A stretch of DNA of 27,041 nucleotides from CAZABG01 sp964483465 (GTDB lineage Bacteria > Chlamydiota > Chlamydiia > Chlamydiales > Parachlamydiaceae): the NCBI GenBank assembly GCA_964483465.1, contig CAZABG010000029.1, forward strand, positions 1-27,041. Reading direction: 5' to 3'. The position numbers and the translations under genes are program-made. The notes beneath the pieces were generated by a model, which was given only the letters and a program-made list of their open reading frames with translations, did not search any database and was not told where the DNA came from. Below are positions 22,166 to 27,041 of this stretch, in pieces; position 1 is the stretch's first letter, and each line of letters starts with the position of its first letter.

Positions 22166-23155
22166 CTAAGTATCGATTTTAGAAGCGATCGCTTTCTTAA
22201 GCTCATCTAAACCAATCCCCTCTTTTGCAGAGATAAGATAAAATTTTTCTTTCGGGAAGGCTTTAATAAAGTTTGCGATATGCTCAGAAGAGATTTCTTC
22301 GTCCACCTTATTTAATACGATAAGATAAGGCTTTTTAATCAGCTCTTCATTATAGGAAAGGAGCTCATTGCGAAGCACTTTTAGATCATCGGCAGCTTCT
22401 CTTCCATCGATACCGGAAGCATCAAGAATGAAGAGCAAAAGACGCGTTCTTTCGATATGTTTAAGAAATTCGAGACCGAGGCCGCGATTTTCGTGCGCCC
22501 CTTCAATAATTCCCGGAATGTCTGCAATAAATATACGTTTTTCGGGTGCAGGCTCGAAGAATCCAATATTAGGAAGAAGGGTTGTAAAGGGATAGGCGGC
22601 CGTTTTAACGTCTAACTGACCGAGCTGATTGATAAGTGTCGATTTACCCGCATTCGGGTAGCCAACTAGTCCAACGTCCGCGATTAGCTTTAGTTCAAAC
22701 TCAACTTCCAGCTGTTCGCCAGGTTCGCCCGGAGTAAATTGATAAGGAGCACGATTCGTCGGCGTTTTAAAATGATCATTTCCTTTTCCCCCTTTTCCCC
22801 CTTTGCAAAGAACAACTTCAACATTAGGTTCTGTAAGGTCAAAAAGAATTTCGCCTGTGTTAACATCTTTCACTAAAGTCCCGCAAGGAACTTCTAAGAT
22901 GAGATCTTCTCCGTTTTTTCCAAAACAAAGATTGGATCCGCCCTTTTCGCCGTCTTGAGCTTTAATCAATTTACGATTGCGAAACCAGTCCAATGAGGAT
23001 TGATGTGTAGAAGTTTTTAGAATAATAGAGCCGCCTTTACCCCCATCGCCGCCGCAAGGGCCGCCTTTAGGGATATACTTCGCACGAATCCACGCAACTG
23101 CGCCATCGCCGCCGTTACCGGCACTAACTTCTATTTTTACTCTATCTACAAACAT
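22166..23155 (-). CDS. obgE: Obg-family GTPase (CgtA/ObgE)
   Basis: Ribosome-associated GTPase for large-subunit maturation and growth control. The 329-residue protein has the glycine-rich Obg fold (1-158; GGDGG and GGKGGKGN repeats) and a G domain with G1 GYPNAGKST (165-173), a Thr-rich switch (YPFTTLLPN), G3 DIPG (212-215), G4 NKVD (282-285) and G5 SAK (309-311). It stops right after the G domain, so the optional C-terminal OCT domain of some bacteria is absent, as is common. It is third in the rplU-rpmA-obgE unit, a widely conserved order. A hairpin separates it from rpmA. Confidence 0.96.
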   Translation of the reverse strand: MFVDRVKIEVSAGNGGDGAVAWIRAKYIPKGGPCGGDGGKGGSIILKTSTHQSSLDWFRNRKLIKAQDGEKGGSNLCFGKNGEDLILEVPCGTLVKDVNTGEILFDLTEPNVEVVLCKGGKGGKGNDHFKTPTNRAPYQFTPGEPGEQLEVEFELKLIADVGLVGYPNAGKSTLINQLGQLDVKTAAYPFTTLLPNIGFFEPAPEKRIFIADIPGIIEGAHENRGLGLEFLKHIERTRLLLFILDASGIDGREAADDLKVLRNELLSYNEELIKKPYLIVLNKVDEEISSEHIANFIKAFPKEKFYLISAKEGIGLDELKKAIASKIDT

Positions 23156-23174
23156 GGGGGGAAATTATAAATGA

Positions 23175-23197
23175 GGGCAGAGACTTTGTCTCTACCC
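23175..23197 (-). terminator. Intercistronic hairpin between rpmA and obgE
   Basis: On the minus strand GGGTAGAGAC (23197-23188), loop AAA, GTCTCTGCCC (23184-23175) pair over ten positions with one G-U wobble. It lies between the rpmA stop and the obgE ATG and is not followed by a clean T tract. It could attenuate obgE relative to the ribosomal protein genes or protect the rpmA 3' end. Confidence 0.5.
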
Positions 23198-23207
23198 CTG
23201 TATTGAA

Positions 23208-23459
23208 TTAAACTCCGGAAGAAACGGAAACTACCGTTCTATCGGTCTTTTTGAAGGTAACGATCCCGTCAACCAAAGCGAAAAGGGAATCGTCGTTCGC
23301 TCTTTTTACGCCTTTGCCTGGGTGCCACTGGGTGCCACGCTGTCTGACGAGAATGCTGCCGGCAGTAACGAGTTGTCCTGCGCCAACTTTAACACCTAGT
23401 CTTTGTGAGTGTGAGTCTCTACCGTTACGGGTCGATCCTTGTCCTTTCTTATGCGCCAT
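23208..23459 (-). CDS. rpmA: 50S ribosomal protein L27
   Basis: Large-subunit protein whose N terminus reaches the peptidyl-transferase centre. The 83 residues match the family: MAHKKGQGSTRNGRDS, then QRLGVKVGAGQLVTAGSI, VRQRGTQWHPG and a C-terminal VDGIVTF. There is no N-terminal extension of the kind cleaved in Firmicutes. It follows rplU by ten bases and precedes obgE. Confidence 0.97.
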   Translation of the reverse strand: MAHKKGQGSTRNGRDSHSQRLGVKVGAGQLVTAGSILVRQRGTQWHPGKGVKRANDDSLFALVDGIVTFKKTDRTVVSVSSGV

Positions 23460-23469
23460 GACTAATCTC

Positions 23470-23790
23470 CTACTTCTTCTTTACCTTTTCGATCCCGGTA
23501 ATTTTCACACGAGAATATTTTTGCTTATGGCCAAACGTTTTTCTTTCGTGATGGCTTGGACGATATTTCATAAAATGAAGCTTAGGTCCTGCGCTGGTCG
23601 CGACAATTTCGCCTTTCACGATATATTCGCTGATAAATGGACCGCCAACAGTAGGTTCGTCGCCGCCAACGTAAAGAATCTCTTTGAATTCAACCGGTTG
23701 TCCGGCTTCCATTCCAAGAAGCTCAACGTCGATAACTGCGTCTTTTTTTACACGGTACTGTTTGGATCCGCTCTTGATGATTGCGTACAT
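23470..23790 (-). CDS. rplU: 50S ribosomal protein L21
   Basis: 23S rRNA-binding large-subunit protein. The 106 residues begin MYAIIKSGSKQYRV, the family signature, and contain VGGDEPTVGGPFI and a basic end HHERKTFGHKQKYSRVKITG that matches the conserved RNA-binding C terminus (K-R-R-K-x-Y-x-x-x-x-GHRQ region). AGAGGA lies just upstream of the ATG and a promoter with 17-base spacing precedes it. First gene of rplU-rpmA-obgE. Confidence 0.96.
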   Translation of the reverse strand: MYAIIKSGSKQYRVKKDAVIDVELLGMEAGQPVEFKEILYVGGDEPTVGGPFISEYIVKGEIVATSAGPKLHFMKYRPSHHERKTFGHKQKYSRVKITGIEKVKKK

Positions 23791-23820
23791 AGGTCCTCTG
23801 TAATCCTTGAAGTAATGAAC

Positions 23821-23849
23821 ATTCTAATGGCTCGCTGATTTGAAATCAA
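23821..23849 (-). promoter_or_regulatory. rplU-rpmA-obgE promoter
   Basis: On the minus strand TTGATT (23849-23844) and TAGAAT (23826-23821) lie 17 bases apart, placing the transcription start roughly 25 bases before the rplU ATG. The region also serves the divergent dehydrogenase-like gene, whose own promoter I could not identify. Confidence 0.6.
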
Positions 23850-23876
23850 ACATAAAACCTTCTATAAATCCCCTTT

Positions 23877-24851
23877 ATGAATATTGCCCTATTGAGGCTG
23901 AAGTTAGAGCCTACAGAAATTAACCAACTTGCACGGGAATTTCCTGAGTATCTGTTCCTTTCCTACCCCGAAACCTCGCTAAAGGAAATAAGCCCTGAAA
24001 ACTGGTCTAGAGTGGAAATTCTCTTCGGCTCCAAGCTTACGAACGAAGAGCTTGACTCTGCCGATCAGCTAAACTGGATACACGCCCCCTCCCCCTCTCT
24101 TCAACGCCTCCCCGTGTCTGCCATCCAAAAAAGAGGGACGATCCTAATCTCCAATACTCTTGAAGAAAATAGCCTTCAGATCGCCGAATTTGTCATGGCC
24201 TCAAGCCTTGCCTATACAAAAGAATTATTTAACTGGAAGGCGGCAGGCCATTTTCCGGCGCTCCTAATGGACGCAAAATGGCGCGGCTCGATGGGATCCT
24301 TAAAGTCAAAAACTTTTTTACAAATCGGCATGAGTGCGGTCGGGGTTGAAATCGCCCGCCATGCGAGGTTTAATCAAATGGAAGTTATCGGGGTGGACGC
24401 AGCGAAAACCTTCCACCCTTACTGCCATAAAAATATGAGCATACGCGAGCTTCATTCCCTTCTTCCATCAGCCGATATCGTATCCATCCATCTATCCCGA
24501 TCAAAAGAGACTAAAGACTGGTTCACATCCGATGAACTAAAACTCATGAAACCTCATTCAATACTCATCATTACAGGCGGCTACCCCTTCCTCGAAAACC
24601 CTATAGATCCGGACCTATTTGAGCCACTACTTGGCGCAACGATCGATATCCCCTTCCATACTCCCCTTTCTCCTACATCTCCCTTATGGCGCGTCCCCAA
24701 CCTCCTCATCACCCCAAACGTCGCCCCCCGTCCTAAATCAAAAGAGCGCGAAGCCTTCCGCTTATTCCGCTACAACCTGCGTCAATATATTCACGGAAAT
24801 TTCGGCGATATGAAGAACCTTCTCGACCCTGAACTAATCCTGGAAAACTAG
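23877..24851 (+). CDS. D-2-hydroxyacid dehydrogenase homologue, probable pseudoenzyme
   Basis: A 324-residue protein with the overall layout of D-isomer-specific 2-hydroxyacid dehydrogenases: an N-terminal substrate-type domain (1-100), SLQIAEFVMASSLAYTKEL (99-117), a Rossmann domain, and a C terminus ending in SPLWRVPNLLITPNVAP (268-284). The catalytic residues are missing. By eye alignment the Arg of N-x-x-R-G is Gly (ITGG, 232-235), the Glu of the DV-x-x-x-EP motif is Thr262 (IDIPFHTPL), and the His of TPH is Asn281. The dinucleotide loop GxGxxG reads GMSAVG (151-156). It may bind a nucleotide or partner without acting as a dehydrogenase. Divergent from rplU, with no visible Shine-Dalgarno. 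Family membership is confident, activity is not. Confidence 0.8.
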   Translation: MNIALLRLKLEPTEINQLAREFPEYLFLSYPETSLKEISPENWSRVEILFGSKLTNEELDSADQLNWIHAPSPSLQRLPVSAIQKRGTILISNTLEENSLQIAEFVMASSLAYTKELFNWKAAGHFPALLMDAKWRGSMGSLKSKTFLQIGMSAVGVEIARHARFNQMEVIGVDAAKTFHPYCHKNMSIRELHSLLPSADIVSIHLSRSKETKDWFTSDELKLMKPHSILIITGGYPFLENPIDPDLFEPLLGATIDIPFHTPLSPTSPLWRVPNLLITPNVAPRPKSKEREAFRLFRYNLRQYIHGNFGDMKNLLDPELILEN

Positions 24852-24930
24852 GCCCTTGCCCTTAAAAATTAAAAGATAAAAATTAATTTAAGTATAAAAT
24901 TTCCAACATTTTGATCAGATACACGCTTCA

Positions 24931-25806
24931 TTACGAAGATTGGAGCAATAGGCCTTTAAGAAATTGAAGATTGAATTGATAAAGCCCTGAGTCCTTCGTA
25001 TTCCAGGTCCCCTTCTTAACTGTAAACCCTATAGTTGCAATAGCTTTATTTAAGCGTAAGAAGGGAATAAGACGCGTATACTGAGGAATAGGGCGAACGC
25101 TTTCATAGCCGGATAAAAAATGTGATAAATGTTGATTAAGCCACGGTTTATGAAACAGCGAACAAAAGTCCTCTTCCGCAAAACTTGCCCGCGCCCCTGC
25201 CCAATCAATTACACCCTGCAGTTTACCTTCATGTATCATGAGATTTCCAGGCCGAAAATCGCGGTGAACGATGCAAGGGCCATCTACAGATTCAAGAAGT
25301 CCAAAATGAGCCTTATAATAAAGCTCGCTCATTGCAATTAATTCTGAAGGCAGATGATTTCTGCACTCGTCCAATCCCTCTTCAAATTTAAACGTCAAAT
25401 ACGATTTAGAATCAGTTTTTAATGCGATTTCAGATGGATCTCCGTATCCGGAAAGACGTTTATTATGAATTTGCGCAAGAACACGGCCAAGTTCTTGAGC
25501 AAGAGCTTCTGTCATTTCGTTCGCCTTTAGAAGCTCTCCCGAAAGGCACTCCATCAAAATAGCTCCATGAACTTGATTTTGAGGAGGCACAGCCTGAATG
25601 ATTTTTGGAACAGGTATTTGATTCTCAAGAAGCTTAAGAAAATGCAGCTCTCGAAAGTAATCTTTTTCTCTTTCGCAAATTTTTAAAATAAATTTAGACC
25701 CATCATTTTTCGTGACTTTGTAAACGACTGCAACCATTGCGTCTTCATGATCAATTCGTGAAAAATTTGCCGACTCTAAATCGAGAAGTTCTTGATATTT
25801 TTTCAT
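24931..25806 (-). CDS. Aminoglycoside phosphotransferase-family kinase
   Basis: A 291-residue APH/choline-kinase-fold protein. The ATP-binding lysine is likely in SKFILKICERE, the hinge follows in ILMECLSGELL, and the catalytic loop CIVHRDFRPGNLMI carries Asp and Asn, followed by VIDWAGA with the metal-binding Asp. The C-terminal part is helical. I choose the ATG at 25806, which overlaps the upstream gene's stop as ATGA; a GTG at 25824 would add six residues. Substrate is unknown: such proteins phosphorylate aminoglycosides, choline, homoserine or other small molecules. Coupled to the GNAT gene, suggesting a shared substrate class or simple cotranscription. Confidence 0.8.
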   Translation of the reverse strand: MKKYQELLDLESANFSRIDHEDAMVAVVYKVTKNDGSKFILKICEREKDYFRELHFLKLLENQIPVPKIIQAVPPQNQVHGAILMECLSGELLKANEMTEALAQELGRVLAQIHNKRLSGYGDPSEIALKTDSKSYLTFKFEEGLDECRNHLPSELIAMSELYYKAHFGLLESVDGPCIVHRDFRPGNLMIHEGKLQGVIDWAGARASFAEEDFCSLFHKPWLNQHLSHFLSGYESVRPIPQYTRLIPFLRLNKAIATIGFTVKKGTWNTKDSGLYQFNLQFLKGLLLQSS

Positions 25807-26321
25807 AGAGATTTTAGCAGCCACAGAAGAAGATCGTCATCTAAAGAATAGGCTTGTCCGGGAATAGCGGGCGCTCCTTTATAGGTAATGCCTTGACCAT
25901 TTGGAACATACCCCAAGTGATAATACAGGCGTTGCGCGGGTCCGTAATCCTGATATAAGCCCACTCCGATACCGATTTGCTTAAAGCCTTCCTTGCGGGC
26001 AAAATTCTCGATCCATTGAATAAGAGCTTTTCCAAGCCCCAGCCTTCTAAAATTTTCATCAATCCAAACCGCGTTTACTTCGGGTATGCCTGCTTGAAGA
26101 AAAAATGGGGATTCGGCTTTTCGAAGCAAACTGCCATATCCGATTATATCGTCGTTTTTCTCTATCACAGCTACTGTCCGTACCCCATTTTGCTGCTCTA
26201 AATAATAGGTCTGCCATTGCTGCTCGGTTTTTTCGCGATTTGACCAGGGGAATGTAAATCGATCAACAATTTTGGGAAGGTCATTAGATTTCATAGGACG
26301 TATCAAAAAGTCTTGGCTCAT
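25803..26321 (-). CDS. GNAT-family N-acetyltransferase
   Basis: A 172-residue acetyltransferase of the GNAT fold. Acetyl-CoA-binding motif A is VNAVWIDENFRRLGLGKALIQW (residues about 83-104; the R-R-L-G-L-G-K loop is close to the usual Q/R-x-x-G-x-G/A). FKQIGIGVGLYQDYGPAQRLYYHLGYV is motif B with the conserved Tyr and the G-Y/F near the end. The acceptor is not identifiable. Its stop overlaps the start of the APH-like kinase gene by four bases, so they should be translated together. Confidence 0.8.
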   Translation of the reverse strand: MSQDFLIRPMKSNDLPKIVDRFTFPWSNREKTEQQWQTYYLEQQNGVRTVAVIEKNDDIIGYGSLLRKAESPFFLQAGIPEVNAVWIDENFRRLGLGKALIQWIENFARKEGFKQIGIGVGLYQDYGPAQRLYYHLGYVPNGQGITYKGAPAIPGQAYSLDDDLLLWLLKSL

Positions 26322-26334
26322 AAATTATTTTCTT

Positions 26335-26595
26335 TTAGAGGTCTTTATCGCGCATCACAGCCCAGCAACCCTTAACAAATTTAATAGGATGTGTCCAGCC
26401 TAAATACATCCCCAACAGGGCCCCTTCAACCGGCTTAAGAACAAGAAGCGGCCTGTAATTTTTACGATTCAACTCAACATAGGTTTCCGCTACAGCGCCG
26501 AGCGCAGCTGACGCTATCGTATAGGTGTAGGCACCCACAATGCCATACGCAGCTAACGTTCTTACATTTTCGTTGGGATGACTCAATATTCGCAT
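26335..26595 (-). CDS. Small GWTHPIKF-motif membrane protein, copy 1
   Basis: An 86-residue protein with a perfect AAGGAGG ribosome site just upstream of its ATG. Ala/Gly-rich hydrophobic segments at about 13-38 (LAAYGIVGAYTYTIASAALG) and 52-68 (VLKPVEGALLGMYLGW) are followed by THPIKFVKGCW and a basic tail. It shares the stretch P-x-EGA-x-LG-x-Y-x-GWTHPIKF with its neighbour at 26627-26911. Small-residue spacing (G-x-x-x-G type) suggests packed helices in a membrane. No known family recognised. It begins a few bases upstream of the GNAT gene and could share its transcript. Confidence 0.65.
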   Translation of the reverse strand: MRILSHPNENVRTLAAYGIVGAYTYTIASAALGAVAETYVELNRKNYRPLLVLKPVEGALLGMYLGWTHPIKFVKGCWAVMRDKDL

Positions 26596-26626
26596 ACGCC
26601 TCCTTAAAAGAATCAGTTATCGCAAA

Positions 26627-26911
26627 TTATGGCACTCTACCGCAAGCCTGATTCCAAATATGATTTATAAATTTAATCGGATGCGTCCAACCTGCATAAG
26701 CTCCCAACATAGCGCCCTCAATCGGGGCTCCGATCGTTTCTATAGCATTCGCTTTCACTTGGATTTTCCATGCTGTGTTTGATAAGGCTCCGAGCGCAGC
26801 GCCTGCCGCCGTGTAATAATAGGCTGCAATTATCGCTCCAGCAAAAGCAATAACAGGAACATCTCGTAAAGGAATTTTAGGTTGAATAGGTCGGCTCTCG
26901 ATTCTAGGCAT
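26627..26911 (-). CDS. Small GWTHPIKF-motif membrane protein, copy 2
   Basis: From the ATG at 26911 the protein has 94 residues (a TTG two codons earlier is possible). A Pro/Arg-rich N terminus (MPRIESRPIQPKIPLRD) is followed by VIAFAGAIIAAYYYTAAGAA and a second segment IGAPIEGAMLGAYAGW, then THPIKFINHIW. Aligned with the gene at 26335-26595, the two clearly come from a duplication; only the motif and the Ala/Gly segments are well kept. Function unknown. Only a weak Shine-Dalgarno (ACGAG) is seen. The 130 bases from here to the right edge show no gene; GGGCAC is repeated at 27019-27030. Confidence 0.6.
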   Translation of the reverse strand: MPRIESRPIQPKIPLRDVPVIAFAGAIIAAYYYTAAGAALGALSNTAWKIQVKANAIETIGAPIEGAMLGAYAGWTHPIKFINHIWNQACGRVP

Positions 26912-27041
26912 AATCAACTCGTTTTGTGAATAGAATAATAGGGAGATAAATTATTTCGATTCTATAAATTTTAATGAATAATGAACTTCACTTTTCATTG
27001 TGCTCAGGGGTAAAATACGGGCACGGGCACGTTAAGGGATA

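Noticed and set aside
23251..23838. 195-codon plus-strand frame across rpmA and rplU
   Set aside because: It is the antisense shadow of two unmistakable ribosomal protein genes.

Overview
The window reads as a chromosomal segment of a chlamydia, most likely an environmental (Parachlamydiales-type) member of the Chlamydiota. This is inferred from gene content and order recalled from Chlamydia trachomatis, not from a database search. Pairs or runs that are neighbours there recur here: dnaQ / tsaE / DUF2709 protein, argS with murA, ispF with a CysJ-like reductase, sppA / polA / coaE / rho, and rplU / rpmA / obgE. The order of these blocks is shuffled. Accessory genes sit between them, including eukaryote-like ones that suit an intracellular symbiont or parasite of amoebae or other eukaryotes.

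Layout. 1-775 (-): 5' part of pgk, running off the left edge. Its start codon overlaps that of the divergent pdxH (774-1406, +). 1467-3898 (-): an overlapping operon read DUF2709, tsaE, engB, dnaQ-like exonuclease. 3972-6788 (+): leucine dehydrogenase and argS. 6817-7735 (-): three small membrane-protein genes; two are diverged tandem paralogues and the third is broken by one base in a C6/G6 run. 7772-10122 (-): epmB-like aminomutase and murA. 10361-10855 (+): ispF, divergent from murA, with a near-consensus promoter only a few bases from its ATG. 11031-13518 (+): a cluster of three MORN-repeat genes with a duplicated promoter; the third is split by a frameshift in a T run. 13515-14579 (-): CysJ-like NADPH/FAD reductase without an FMN domain. 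14693-20335 (+): sppA-polA-coaE-rho, tightly coupled, with two TTG starts. 20465-22060 (+): a 531-residue protein whose C-terminal half reads as a eukaryotic RasGEF (CDC25) domain. 22166-23790 (-): obgE, rpmA, rplU. 23877-24851 (+): a 2-hydroxyacid dehydrogenase homologue lacking its catalytic triad. 24931-26321 (-): an overlapping APH-type phosphotransferase and GNAT acetyltransferase. 26335-26911 (-): two small tandem paralogues sharing the motif GWTHPIKF.

Housekeeping functions present: glycolysis, PLP recycling, t6A-tRNA modification, DNA repair and replication, arginyl-tRNA charging, peptidoglycan precursor synthesis, isoprenoid synthesis, CoA synthesis, transcription termination and ribosome assembly. 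The parts most worth following up are the RasGEF-like protein, the MORN cluster inserted between ispF and cysJ, the dehydrogenase pseudoenzyme, and the paired small membrane-protein families. No tRNA, rRNA, CRISPR array, insertion sequence or phage gene was recognised, and no stretch longer than about 300 bases lacks a gene.
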